Of a stretch of 64,000 nt of DNA, positions 17,435 to 25,988 are shown piece by piece. A program made the translations under genes and the position numbers. Below the pieces are notes generated by a model. It was not told the origin of the DNA, did not search any database, and worked only from the letters and a program-made list of their open reading frames with translations. Each line of letters starts with the position of its first letter. Position 1 is the stretch's first letter. The stretch comes from an uncultured Bacilli bacterium. GTDB lineage: Bacteria > Bacillota_I > Bacilli_A > RF39 > UBA660. The stretch spans positions 1-64,000 of the forward strand of contig CAKOXC010000004.1 of the NCBI GenBank assembly GCA_934129945.1. Direction: 5' to 3'.

Positions 17435-17950
17435 ATGAGAGAAGCAATAGGTGGAACTTGGTTATTTAATTTAGTTATTTTCTTTGTATTGCTATTTGCT
17501 GGTTATATGTGTTTATCTATTAACTATTCAAAAGCATTTGGTGTTAAGGATAAAATAATAAATGAACTCGAAAGAAATGGTGGAGTTAAAGTATTTACAA
17601 ACAGTAATTATACAGATATAGCTTTAACAAATATTTCTAATTATATGAAAAAAGTTGGCTATAGAACCAAAGGAAGTTGTAAAGGATACAGTTATGGTTG
17701 TACTTTGGACGGAAAATGTACTAGTGTTAATTCTAGTAATACTACAAAATATGCTTTTTGTTTATCTGAAGTAAAAGCAAATGATGCATATTCTTATGCA
17801 GTAAATGGGACTCCTGGAGAATTTATTTATGTAAGTTATTATAAGGTAAAAGTTTTTTATCAATTGGATTTACCTATTATAAGAACAGCATTTGATTTCA
17901 ATATAAAAGGAGATACAAAAATACTTTATAAAACAGCAAATAAACATTAA
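17435..17950 (+). CDS. Pseudopilin-like protein 3
   Basis: A 171-residue protein that starts MREAIGGTW, followed by one membrane span (about residues 10-30), the shared segment SINYSKAFGVK and a C-terminal outside domain of about 130 residues with cysteines near 82-98 and 110. It resembles a larger TadE/TadF-like minor pilin. It is 17 nt downstream of the second Flp-like gene and clearly paralogous to the next gene. Confidence 0.7.
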   Translation: MREAIGGTWLFNLVIFFVLLFAGYMCLSINYSKAFGVKDKIINELERNGGVKVFTNSNYTDIALTNISNYMKKVGYRTKGSCKGYSYGCTLDGKCTSVNSSNTTKYAFCLSEVKANDAYSYAVNGTPGEFIYVSYYKVKVFYQLDLPIIRTAFDFNIKGDTKILYKTANKH

Positions 17951-17964
17951 TAGAAGGTGGTTAA

Positions 17965-18495
17965 ATGAGAGAAGCAATAGGTGGAACGTGGCTTACACAA
18001 CTTGTAATAATTATTATGTTTGTATTTGTAGCATTTTTAGCACTTTCTATGAATTATTCAAAAGCTTTTAGAGTTAAAAATGAATTGCTAAGTATTATTG
18101 AGAAAAAAGAAGGTATTTCTCAAACAAATAATGTAAATGGTAGTATATTTTTGATTAATAATTATTTGAAAAATAATGGTTATAGTACAGTTGGAAAGTG
18201 TGAAAAAGGAAGCTATGGATTTAATATAAATAGTGTACACGCAACATTAATTAATGATGGAAATAAAAATAAAAAGTTTAATTATTGTATTTCAAAAACT
18301 AAAAGTATTGCATCTAATTTCCCAAATAGAGCATATTATAAAGTTAAAATATTTTTTAAATTTAATCTACCAGTAGTTGGAGATATTTATACTTTTAAAG
18401 TTGATGGTGAAACAAAAGATGTTAATTATCCTAAAGATGGAAAATGTGGAAAAAATGATTCAATACAATGTGTAAAATCAAATATTGATACATAG
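17965..18495 (+). CDS. Pseudopilin-like protein 4
   Basis: A 176-residue paralogue of the preceding protein: the same MREAIGGTWL start, membrane span and MNYSKAFRVK segment, with the matching motifs NNYLKNNGYSTVGKCEKGSYGF and YYKVKIFFKFNLP. The outside domain has diverged. GAAGGTGG precedes ATG 17965. The tandem pair looks like a duplication followed by divergence of the exposed part. Confidence 0.7.
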   Translation: MREAIGGTWLTQLVIIIMFVFVAFLALSMNYSKAFRVKNELLSIIEKKEGISQTNNVNGSIFLINNYLKNNGYSTVGKCEKGSYGFNINSVHATLINDGNKNKKFNYCISKTKSIASNFPNRAYYKVKIFFKFNLPVVGDIYTFKVDGETKDVNYPKDGKCGKNDSIQCVKSNIDT

Positions 18496-18518
18496 AAGAA
18501 GAAAAGAGGTAAAAATAT

Positions 18519-19523
18519 ATGAATGTAATTATTTCAAATAAATATCAATCTTTGTTAGCAAATTTAGATATTGATGTAATTAAAAGTATAAATGGAGAAT
18601 TTGATGTTGAGGAAATTGTATCTAATTTTACTAATTTTTTCTTTAATAAAATGATTATAGATGTCACAGCTATAAAAAATTATCAAGATATTAATACTTT
18701 TCAACAATTATCTGTAGGGCTTGACATGAATAAAATTATTTTACTACTTGATGATTCAGAAATTGTTAATTCCCCAATGTTTTTGTCACAATTAGTTTCA
18801 ATGGGAATTTATAATTTTACAAGAAATATCGATGCTGTTAAGTTTTTAATAGATAACCCTAATAGTTATAAAGATGTTGCTAGTTATCACCAATTAAGTA
18901 ATATTCCTGTATCAACTCCTGAGACAGGTGTTTCACAACCTAATTATAATCGCTTAGGTTTACGTGTTATAGGTATTAAAAATGTTACTAACCATGCTGG
19001 TTCAACAACTCTTACTTATTTATTAAAAAAGCATTTGGAAAAATGTTATCAAGTTGTAGCAGTAGAAGTTGATAGCAATGATTTTATGTATTTTAATGAT
19101 AAAACTTTAAAAACAACTACTGCTTTAGACCTTCCATCATTTATTGCTACTAATTCTGGAAATGAAGTTATTTTAGTAGACTTAAATGATAAAGGTCCAA
19201 TCAGTTCTTGTACTGAAGTTATTTATTTAATAGAGCCTGGTTTAATTAAATTAAATAAATTAATAAGAAAAGATCATAAAGCATTTGAAAAATTAAAAGA
19301 TAAAAAAGTGGTATTAAATCGTAGTATATTAAATGATAGAGATGTTGCTGATTTTGAATATGAGTCAAAAAGTAGGGTATTTTATAATATGCCTTATCTT
19401 GATGATAAGCTTGATAAAAGTGCTGCTGTTGATGAATTCTTAGTAAAATTAGGATTTAGTCGTCTAGAAAGTGACAACGAAGAGTCAAAAGGTAGTAAAT
19501 TATTTGGCATATTTAAGTCTTAA
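18519..19523 (+). CDS. TadZ/CpaE-like protein with degenerate P-loop
   Basis: A 334-residue protein with an N-terminal receiver-like half (about 1-125) and a C-terminal ParA/MinD-like half (about 148-310). Where MinD proteins have the deviant Walker A (KGGxGKT), this one has NVTNHAGSTTLTY, lacking the lysines, while the later VEVDSNDF and VILVDLND strands are recognisable. CpaE/TadZ proteins place the Tad machine in the cell, and some members lack ATPase residues. It follows the four pseudopilin genes, as tadZ often sits in tad loci, and closes this transcription unit. Confidence 0.75.
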   Translation: MNVIISNKYQSLLANLDIDVIKSINGEFDVEEIVSNFTNFFFNKMIIDVTAIKNYQDINTFQQLSVGLDMNKIILLLDDSEIVNSPMFLSQLVSMGIYNFTRNIDAVKFLIDNPNSYKDVASYHQLSNIPVSTPETGVSQPNYNRLGLRVIGIKNVTNHAGSTTLTYLLKKHLEKCYQVVAVEVDSNDFMYFNDKTLKTTTALDLPSFIATNSGNEVILVDLNDKGPISSCTEVIYLIEPGLIKLNKLIRKDHKAFEKLKDKKVVLNRSILNDRDVADFEYESKSRVFYNMPYLDDKLDKSAAVDEFLVKLGFSRLESDNEESKGSKLFGIFKS

Positions 19524-19526
19524 TAC

Positions 19527-19555
19527 TTGACATAACTTTTTTACTATAATAAAAT
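19527..19555 (+). promoter_or_regulatory. Promoter of the first VirB2-like gene
   Basis: A perfect TTGACA (19527-19532), a 17-nt spacer and TAAAAT (19550-19555). The TATAAT at 19545 is too close (12 nt) to be the partner. It starts 4 nt after the tadZ-like gene. Confidence 0.75.
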
Positions 19556-19583
19556 TAATACATAGAGAGAAGAGGTATAGGTT

Positions 19584-19967
19584 ATGAATAATTTATTTTT
19601 AATAGCAGGTATTGGTACTGGAACTTTACAAAATGGTTTTTGTTCTGCTTCTGCTGATATTTGGCAAGTAGTTGGATATGTATTATTAATATTTAAAATT
19701 GTTATTCCAGTAATATTAATTATTATGGGAATGATTGATTTAGGAAAAGCTGTTGTTGCTGGTAAAGATGATGAAATAAAAAAATATACAAAGTCATTAG
19801 CAATCAGAGGAGTTTCAGCAGTATTAATATTCTTTGTTCCTACTATTATCGGATTAATAATGGGTTTAGTTGGTAATTTTACAACTAGTGGAGCAGAGGC
19901 AGATTTTAAAGTTTGTAGAACTTGTATTACTAGTCCTAGTAAATGTGCAGTTACTAATCAAGATTAA
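19584..19967 (+). CDS. VirB2/TrbC-like subunit A
   Basis: A 127-residue protein with two membrane spans (about residues 30-50 and 72-95) separated by a short charged loop (AVVAGKDDEIKKYTKSL), the topology of VirB2/TrbC-type T4SS pilins. It begins with a short hydrophobic leader, and cysteines lie at the start (FCSASADIW) and in the C-terminal FKVCRTCITSPSKC. The core IWQ-VGYV-LIFKIVIPVILII-G is shared with three other genes at 20034, 21948 and 23079. It has its own promoter and terminator, allowing expression at a different level from the rest. Confidence 0.75.
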   Translation: MNNLFLIAGIGTGTLQNGFCSASADIWQVVGYVLLIFKIVIPVILIIMGMIDLGKAVVAGKDDEIKKYTKSLAIRGVSAVLIFFVPTIIGLIMGLVGNFTTSGAEADFKVCRTCITSPSKCAVTNQD

Positions 19968-19990
19968 AAGCATTTTATTGCTTTTTTTTT
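19966..19990 (+). terminator. Terminator after VirB2-like A, overlapping the next promoter
   Basis: AAAAGCA (19966-19972) and TGCTTTT (19979-19985) with a long T run. The 3' arm also supplies TTGCTT (19978-19983), the -35 of the next gene. Confidence 0.8.
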
Positions 19991-20006
19991 ATTCATTTGT
20001 TATACT
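19978..20006 (+). promoter_or_regulatory. Promoter embedded in a terminator (VirB2-like B)
   Basis: TTGCTT (19978-19983), 17 nt and TATACT (20001-20006). The -35 lies in the 3' arm of the previous terminator and the T run is the spacer. The same arrangement recurs at 20668-20696. Confidence 0.65.
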
Positions 20007-20033
20007 TAAATAGTATTAAAGTGAGGTTAAAAT

Positions 20034-20663
20034 ATGAAAAAAATTAAAATTGTAATTATGATATTAGCAGTTGTATCTACATTAAGTTTTACAAATGTTT
20101 ATGCAGTTTCTAAAAATAGTAAAACTTATAAAAATTGTATCGCTAAATGTGACAAATTTAAAAATAAAAATGGTAAGGTAAAGAAAAATCAAAAGCAAGC
20201 ATATAATGCGTGTATGTCTCCATGTAATGCCAAACTTGATAAAACTGAAGCAAATAAAAATGTTGAAAATTTAAATAAGAACAAAAATAATAGTAACAAA
20301 ACTTCTACAACAACTAACCTAGATTTTTGTGCTTCAACAGCTTCAATATGGCAAATAGTAGGTTGGGTATTTTTAATAGTTAAAATAATTATTCCAGTAT
20401 TATTAATTATTTTTGGAGTAAAAGATTTTGCGCAAGCTGTAGTATCTTCAAAAGATGATGATATAAAGAAAGCTGCTAAAGCACTTATGACACGAGGTAT
20501 AGCGGCTGTTGCTATTTTCTTTGTACCAACTATTGTGAGTTTAATAATGGGATTAATTGTAGATTTTACAAGTAGTGGTGCAAAAGCAGATTTTGATATT
20601 TGTCAATCATGTATGTTAAAGCCATCAGCTTGTGATATAAGTAAAGATGTTGGAAAGCAATAA
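20034..20663 (+). CDS. VirB2/TrbC-like subunit B with N-terminal extension
   Basis: A 209-residue protein. The signal peptide is about residues 1-24 (NVYAVS). Then comes a Lys/Asn-rich region with two C-x3-C pairs (NCIAKC, CMSPC) and then the VirB2-like core FCASTASIWQIVGWVFLIVK with two membrane spans (about 105-125 and 145-170), closely matching subunit A. The C-terminal CQSCMLKPSAC parallels the tail of subunit A. The extra outside domain suggests a specialised pilin. It ends inside its own terminator hairpin. Confidence 0.75.
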   Translation: MKKIKIVIMILAVVSTLSFTNVYAVSKNSKTYKNCIAKCDKFKNKNGKVKKNQKQAYNACMSPCNAKLDKTEANKNVENLNKNKNNSNKTSTTTNLDFCASTASIWQIVGWVFLIVKIIIPVLLIIFGVKDFAQAVVSSKDDDIKKAAKALMTRGIAAVAIFFVPTIVSLIMGLIVDFTSSGAKADFDICQSCMLKPSACDISKDVGKQ

Positions 20664-20682
20664 AATATTGCTTCTTTTTTTT
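20654..20682 (+). terminator. Terminator after VirB2-like B, overlapping the next promoter
   Basis: AAGCAAT (20655-20661) and ATTGCTT (20667-20673) followed by a T-rich run. The stem begins within the last codons of the gene. Confidence 0.78.
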
Positions 20683-20696
20683 GTTTTTGGTATACT
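20668..20696 (+). promoter_or_regulatory. Second promoter embedded in a terminator
   Basis: TTGCTT (20668-20673), 17 nt and TATACT (20691-20696): the same hexamers and spacing as at 19978-20006, again using the terminator arm as -35. Confidence 0.65.
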
Positions 20697-20722
20697 TAAA
20701 ATACAAGAGAATAGGTGATAAA

Positions 20723-21847
20723 ATGAGTGAATTTTTAGATAATTTAAGAAATATGGATGATGAAAGTAAAAAGAAGATTAAACTATTAGGAATAGGTTTA
20801 ATTGGTTTTATTATGTTAATAATAATAATTGCAATAATTGTTGCAATTATTAATCGAAAAACGTCTTATGAGGATATGGAAATTATCATGAGTAAAGCTG
20901 CTTATTCTTATTATCAAGATAATTTAGGAAAATTACCTACTGAGTCTTCAAAGACTTCAGTTGTTGATGAGACAACTTTAGTTAATGGTAAATACATGAA
21001 AAGTATTAAAAAATATACAAAAGATGAAACTTGTAAGGGACGTGTTGAAGTAACATATAATAATGGTGATTTTGATTATCAAACATATCTTACATGTAAT
21101 TCATTTACTACTATTTTATTAAAAGATCAAATAAAAAAAGATAATTTATTAGTAACTAGTGGTGCAGGATTATATGATGAAAATGGCATTTTAAGATTTA
21201 GAGGTGAAAAGTTAAACAATTATCTTAAAGTAAAAAATACTATTTATAGAATAATAAAGATAGATAATGAAGATAAAATTTATATTATTCCTGAAAATAT
21301 GGATGATAATGATGAAAAAGTTTTTGTTTATTGGGATGATAGATATAATTCTGAGGAACAAATAAATTGTGGTATAAATGATTATTCTCTAAGTAGAATT
21401 AAAGATTCATTAGATGTTATATATAATAGTTTAGATAAAGAATTAAAAGCAAAAACAACGAATTTTACTGCATGTGTTGCTAATAGATCAGAAAATGACA
21501 TAATAAATACAGGAGATATTGAATGTAGTAAAAAAATAGAAAATTCAACAATAAGTTTATTGCCTATTTATGAATATATTAGAGCCAGTATAGCTCCAGC
21601 ATGTCAAACCACATCTTCAAAAGAGTGTAAAAATTATAATTATATGTATACAGATTCATATATGTGGTGGAGTGGAACAGGAGATTCAACAAATACTGAT
21701 AAAATTTATTCGGTAAATTATTCTGGTGAAATTGATAAAGATAGAGGAAATTCTAGAAAAGTTGCTAGATATGTTGTAGCTTTAAAAGGAAATACTTTAT
21801 TAAAAGAAGGTAATGGTACTAAAAAAAGTCCATATCAAATTAGATAA
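20723..21847 (+). CDS. Single-pass surface protein within the VirB2-like gene group
   Basis: A 374-residue protein. ATG 20723 is preferred over the first in-frame ATG (20681) because the promoter at 20668-20696 would start transcription downstream of 20681 and AGGTGA precedes 20723. One membrane span (about residues 23-43) is followed by a long outside part. The last 120 residues (MWWSG, YVVALKGN and the ending GTKKSPYQI) resemble a C-terminal domain common in surface proteins of gut Bacillota. The first part after the span (AAYSYYQDN) resembles minor pilins. Function unknown; position suggests a pilus-associated exposed component. Confidence 0.7.
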   Translation: MSEFLDNLRNMDDESKKKIKLLGIGLIGFIMLIIIIAIIVAIINRKTSYEDMEIIMSKAAYSYYQDNLGKLPTESSKTSVVDETTLVNGKYMKSIKKYTKDETCKGRVEVTYNNGDFDYQTYLTCNSFTTILLKDQIKKDNLLVTSGAGLYDENGILRFRGEKLNNYLKVKNTIYRIIKIDNEDKIYIIPENMDDNDEKVFVYWDDRYNSEEQINCGINDYSLSRIKDSLDVIYNSLDKELKAKTTNFTACVANRSENDIINTGDIECSKKIENSTISLLPIYEYIRASIAPACQTTSSKECKNYNYMYTDSYMWWSGTGDSTNTDKIYSVNYSGEIDKDRGNSRKVARYVVALKGNTLLKEGNGTKKSPYQIR

Positions 21848-21912
21848 AATTTAATGTTTTATCTTTTTTTGCATTTTTAAGAAAAATATTTATTTTAATA
21901 GACAAAGTATTA

Positions 21913-21921
21913 TGATATAAT
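21913..21921 (+). promoter_or_regulatory. Extended -10 promoter of VirB2-like C
   Basis: TGATATAAT (21913-21921) is an extended -10; the -35 region (TTTTAA, 21893-21898) is weak. Transcription would start near 21928, which rules out the ATG at 21924. Confidence 0.55.
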
Positions 21922-21947
21922 GAATGTATATGAATAGAGGTTTTAAT

Positions 21948-23069
21948 ATGGATAAAAAATGCTTGAAATATATTTTTAATAGCTTAATTATATTTATTTT
22001 ATTTGGAATTATTAATGTTGAAGCTTCTGTAGAATGCAGTTACAATTATTCTTATAATAGAAATGATATGATTATAAAAATAAATTCTGATGGAGCAAAG
22101 GTAACCGCTAATAATACTTCAATTGATATTGCTTATGGTAAAGTAGAACAATTATCTTTAGCTGATGGTTCAATAGTAAATATTAAAGTTGATAATTCTT
22201 TAAAAAATAAATTTGCTAGTTTTACAAATTGTTTTGACAGTATTGGATTTGTTGAAACGCTTGAAACAGGTAATTTAACAATTAAAGATAGTTGTACTGG
22301 TTATGCTGGGGATGCTTCTAAATGTTCAAATTTGCAAGGAACTGGTACAACAACTGGAAATACTACTCAAACAACAAGTACAAAAACTACTATCAATTTT
22401 ACTACAACTGATAATGTAAGTGGAGTTTTAGGAGTAAATGAAAATGGTAAGTATTATTTAAAAATAAATAATGATAACAATACAATAACATATGATCCTA
22501 CTGCTGAGTTTGCATTTAATTATGGTAATAAAAGCTATAGAATTGATCCTGATACAAAAGATAATATTTTTAAATCAAGTTCAAGTTCAGTTAAACTTTA
22601 TGCCTTAGATTCTGGAACGGGTGGAAATAACTGGCTACTTTCTTTAAATTCAAGTAAAGATGGTTATACAACTCCTGCTGATGTTAGTGGAAGACAAGAT
22701 TACAAAGTTAATGTAAAGAAAAATAAAAATAAACTTGATTCAGCTGACTTCAAAGGAATTTGTTCTGAAGACAGTGTACGTAAAGTTTTTCAAATTATGG
22801 GTTATGTGCTTTTAATTGCTAAAATAGCTGTTCCAATTTGTTTAATTATATTTGGGGTAGTGACACTTGTTAAAGTTGTAATATCTGGAGAACAAGAAGC
22901 ATTAAGGAAGGCTGTAAAGAATTTAGGAATAAAAGCTTTAGCAGCTGTTATAATATTTATACTTCCTACAATAATTTACTATATAACAAATTTAGTTAGT
23001 GGAAATAGTAGTGATACAAAAGTTTATGGATATTGCAAAACATGTTTATTTGAACCTAAAAAATGCTAG
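21948..23069 (+). CDS. VirB2-like domain fused to an exported ectodomain (subunit C)
   Basis: A 373-residue protein starting at ATG 21948, which has AGAGG upstream. A signal peptide (about 1-25, ending NVEAS) leads into an outside domain of about 230 residues that is Thr/Ser/Asn-rich with five cysteines. The C-terminal 110 residues are the VirB2-like core seen in the neighbouring genes: VRKVFQIMGYVLLIAKIAVP, charged loop, second span, then YCKTCLFEPKKC. The fused arrangement is unusual for VirB2 pilins, which are normally about 100 residues. It may cap the assembly or act as an exposed minor pilin. Confidence 0.75.
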   Translation: MDKKCLKYIFNSLIIFILFGIINVEASVECSYNYSYNRNDMIIKINSDGAKVTANNTSIDIAYGKVEQLSLADGSIVNIKVDNSLKNKFASFTNCFDSIGFVETLETGNLTIKDSCTGYAGDASKCSNLQGTGTTTGNTTQTTSTKTTINFTTTDNVSGVLGVNENGKYYLKINNDNNTITYDPTAEFAFNYGNKSYRIDPDTKDNIFKSSSSSVKLYALDSGTGGNNWLLSLNSSKDGYTTPADVSGRQDYKVNVKKNKNKLDSADFKGICSEDSVRKVFQIMGYVLLIAKIAVPICLIIFGVVTLVKVVISGEQEALRKAVKNLGIKALAAVIIFILPTIIYYITNLVSGNSSDTKVYGYCKTCLFEPKKC

Positions 23070-23078
23070 GAGGTTTTT

Positions 23079-23420
23079 ATGAAAAAAATAAAAAATATTT
23101 TATTAATAACAATTTGTTTATTTCCATTAAATGTCTTTGCTGGAAGTAATGATTGTGTAGAAATTTTTGGAAAGAATTCTCAAACTCTTGAATATTTACA
23201 AGATATATATTCTTTTTTAAAGTTTCTAGTACCAATAATACTTTTAGCTATGAGTGTTAAAGATTTTGTCTTAGCAATTGCTAAAGAGCAAGCTGATGAT
23301 GTAAAAAAAGCAACTAATACTTTATTTAAAAGAATTATTATTGCAGTATTAATTTTAATTATACCAACAATTTTGAATTTCTTCTTAAAGTTGATTGGAT
23401 ATAGTACTTGTACTTTATAA
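23079..23420 (+). CDS. VirB2/TrbC-like subunit D
   Basis: A 113-residue protein with a signal peptide (about residues 1-21, NVFAGS) and two membrane spans (about 42-62 and 80-105) separated by KEQADDVKKATNTLF. It has the same topology as the other three VirB2-like proteins, but the least elaborated one, so it is the best candidate for the core T4SS pilin. An AGGAGG site precedes ATG 23079, 9 nt after the previous gene, and the VirB6-like gene follows by 27 nt. Confidence 0.75.
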   Translation: MKKIKNILLITICLFPLNVFAGSNDCVEIFGKNSQTLEYLQDIYSFLKFLVPIILLAMSVKDFVLAIAKEQADDVKKATNTLFKRIIIAVLILIIPTILNFFLKLIGYSTCTL

Positions 23421-23447
23421 ATATAAATAAAAAAGGAGGTAATTATT

Positions 23448-25658
23448 ATGCTAATTGGTAACTTTATGACAAGCTTATTTAATGTTGCAAAATATGGATT
23501 TTTTAGCATATTTTTATACATAGATTCAGTTGTATATAAAATAGTTAGTATGCTATTTTCAGTATTTTTCTCATTAGCTGAATTACAACTTTTAAAAGAC
23601 GATGCTTACCAAGCTATTTCAAGTAGAATTTACTTATTAGTAGGAATAGTTGCCCTTTTTTCAATTACTATTTCATTATTAAAAGCGTTAGTTAATCCAG
23701 ATAATTTAGGTAAAGGAACTATATCTTCATTTAAAAATCTTATAGTTTCAATGTTACTAGTTATTTTAATGCCAACTATATTTAAATATGCATTTTCATT
23801 TCAAGCAGCAATAATTAACGATGGAGTTATTAATAATCTTTTTAATTTTAGTATAACAACTGGTAAAAATGAAATGGTTAATGAATGTAATAATCCAAAA
23901 GATGTTTCAGTTAATACAGCTGATAATGAAACGTTAAGTTCAGAAATTAATATGACAGTTGATGAATGTCAAGCAAATTATATTACAATGACAGTTTTAC
24001 AAGCATTTTTTTCACCTTCAAATGATAATGTAACTAATAATTATGGTACAACATGGAAAGATGCTAGAAGATATATATGGTATACAGGTGATTTTGATTA
24101 TATAGCCACATTTGCTGAACAAGTAAATAAAGGAGATAGCAATAGTTATATAACATATTATATTATTATTACTACTATTGCTGGATTCTTCTTAGGATAT
24201 GTTGTTTTGTCTTTTTGTCTAGATTTAGGAATAAGAGCATTTAAATTAGCATTTTACGAATTAATTGCTCCATTACCAATACTTATGAAAATAGTTCCAG
24301 GTCAAGAAGGTAAATTTGACAAATGGAGAAAAGAAGTTGTTAGTACTTTCTTAGAAGTGTTTGTAAGATTAATTATAATAAGCTTTATAATATTTATGTG
24401 TGGTAATTTATTTGATTTAATAAAAAATTTAAGTTGGGGTGAGACAGGACCAGGATTATTAGCAAAAGCAATTTTAGCTTTAGGTTTATTTGCCTTTGCA
24501 AAACAAGCACCAAAACTATTAAAGGATGCTTTAGGTTTAGACGGTTCAGGTGTAAAATTTGGAATCAAAGGAAAACTTACAGATGTACCTGTTGCTGGAA
24601 AAGCATTCGCTGCAGGTTACGGTGTGGCTAGTAAATTAAAGAATTCTGCAACAGGAGCTATTTCAGGTGGACTTGGTGCCGGATGGTCTTCAATGGTAAA
24701 TAAAAATGGTTTTGCTAATGGATTTAGATATGGAGCTGCAAAAGGTGCTAAAAATGGTGGAAATCAGTTTAACTCTCAACGAAGAGATATGTATACTAGA
24801 TATGGTGGTAAAGGAGTTGCTGGTGCATTTGGTGGTCAAGCGTATTTTGACAAAAAAGCAGATGCTGCTGATAAAGCTGCTAAAAATGATATTAAAGAAA
24901 GATTTAGAAATTCACAAACTTATAATAATATGTTAGATCAAATGTTATTTAGTAAAAATCAAGAAATGATGGCTAATAGACAGCATCAAGTTGATACTAA
25001 AAAGATTCTTGATAATTATAATAAAAATATTAGTGATTATGAAAGTTCAGGAGAGTTTAGTGGTATAATGGCTTCTTTTGAAAATGAAGCTAGAGAAAAA
25101 GCTACAAGAACAGTATCTGAAAAAGTAAAAAGTGGTCAAATGACAGCACAAGAAGGCAAAAATGAAGTTGAAAGATTAACTAATTTAATGCAAAAAGCTT
25201 CAGCTGTAAATTATTTAAAAGAACAGGCTGCTAAAGGCACAGCTACCGAAGCCTCAAAAAGATATTTATCAGCTGTTGAAAATTTAACAAGTGCTAAAAA
25301 TGATTATTTAAATGCTAAAAATCTTCAAACTACTATTTCAGAAGAGGATAAAGAATTAGCTAAAAAAGCTACTGATGAATTCTTTAGACATACTGATAAT
25401 AAGAACAAAGAACTTGGCTCTGGTACTTTAGGAAAAGCGTTCCAAGAAGTATTAAGAAGCGAATACAGTAATAGTTTAAGTAATAATGATGATGTCTTGA
25501 AAATGGCTCAAGCAATGAAAATGGCTCAAGCTGGCGGTGGAGCTCCAAATGGAAGTAATTTAAATCCTAGTGCACCTAATGGTGGTGGACCAGGTGGCGG
25601 ACCAAAACCTGGAGGGCCAGATGCCAAAGGACCAGCTGAACCTGGTGATAAGAAATAA
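23448..25658 (+). CDS. VirB6/TrbL-like polytopic channel protein
   Basis: A 736-residue protein. The first 380 residues hold about six to seven membrane spans with an outside loop (about 125-225) between the third and fourth, as in VirB6/TrbL proteins that form the inner-membrane channel of T4SS. A conserved-looking cytosolic segment YELIAPLPILMKIVPGQEGKFDKW follows the fifth span. From about 390 on there is a hydrophilic tail, Gly-rich, then charged and coiled-coil-prone (about 470-660), ending in a Gly/Pro-rich segment. Long C-terminal tails are known in Gram-positive VirB6 homologues. AAAGGAGG precedes ATG 23448. Confidence 0.8.
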   Translation: MLIGNFMTSLFNVAKYGFFSIFLYIDSVVYKIVSMLFSVFFSLAELQLLKDDAYQAISSRIYLLVGIVALFSITISLLKALVNPDNLGKGTISSFKNLIVSMLLVILMPTIFKYAFSFQAAIINDGVINNLFNFSITTGKNEMVNECNNPKDVSVNTADNETLSSEINMTVDECQANYITMTVLQAFFSPSNDNVTNNYGTTWKDARRYIWYTGDFDYIATFAEQVNKGDSNSYITYYIIITTIAGFFLGYVVLSFCLDLGIRAFKLAFYELIAPLPILMKIVPGQEGKFDKWRKEVVSTFLEVFVRLIIISFIIFMCGNLFDLIKNLSWGETGPGLLAKAILALGLFAFAKQAPKLLKDALGLDGSGVKFGIKGKLTDVPVAGKAFAAGYGVASKLKNSATGAISGGLGAGWSSMVNKNGFANGFRYGAAKGAKNGGNQFNSQRRDMYTRYGGKGVAGAFGGQAYFDKKADAADKAAKNDIKERFRNSQTYNNMLDQMLFSKNQEMMANRQHQVDTKKILDNYNKNISDYESSGEFSGIMASFENEAREKATRTVSEKVKSGQMTAQEGKNEVERLTNLMQKASAVNYLKEQAAKGTATEASKRYLSAVENLTSAKNDYLNAKNLQTTISEEDKELAKKATDEFFRHTDNKNKELGSGTLGKAFQEVLRSEYSNSLSNNDDVLKMAQAMKMAQAGGGAPNGSNLNPSAPNGGGPGGGPKPGGPDAKGPAEPGDKK

Positions 25659-25676
25659 AAGGAGGAATAAAAAGGG

Positions 25677-25988
25677 ATGAATGGATATTTAATACCTGCC
25701 AATTCTAAAAAGTCACAACTTATTTTAGGATTGTTTACAGGAGTAGATTTAGCAATATTTGCTACAGGCTGTACTATAACAATATTAGCGCTTATGATAA
25801 TAAAATCAGCTAATTTTGGGCAAATGATTTTAATTATTTCTCCAGCATTAGTATCTGCTTTCTTAGTTGCTCCTGTACCTAATTATCATAATGTTTTACA
25901 ATTATTAACAAATATTATAATGTTTTATATGAATAGAAGAAGATATTATTGGAGAGGTTGGTGTATAAGAGATGGCGAAGAAAAGTGA
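25677..25988 (+). CDS. PrgI/VirB3-like protein
   Basis: A 103-residue protein with two membrane spans (about residues 22-42 and 48-68) and the segment VPNYHNVLQLL before the basic C-terminus. This matches the PrgI family of Gram-positive T4SS, equivalent to VirB3, which always accompanies VirB4. It overlaps the next gene by 17 nt, indicating translational coupling. AAAGGAGG lies before ATG 25677. Confidence 0.88.
   Translation: MNGYLIPANSKKSQLILGLFTGVDLAIFATGCTITILALMIIKSANFGQMILIISPALVSAFLVAPVPNYHNVLQLLTNIIMFYMNRRRYYWRGWCIRDGEEK

Noticed and set aside
19527..19550. TTGACA paired with the perfect TATAAT at 19545
   Set aside because: The spacer would be only 12 nt. TAAAAT at 19550-19555 gives the correct 17 nt.
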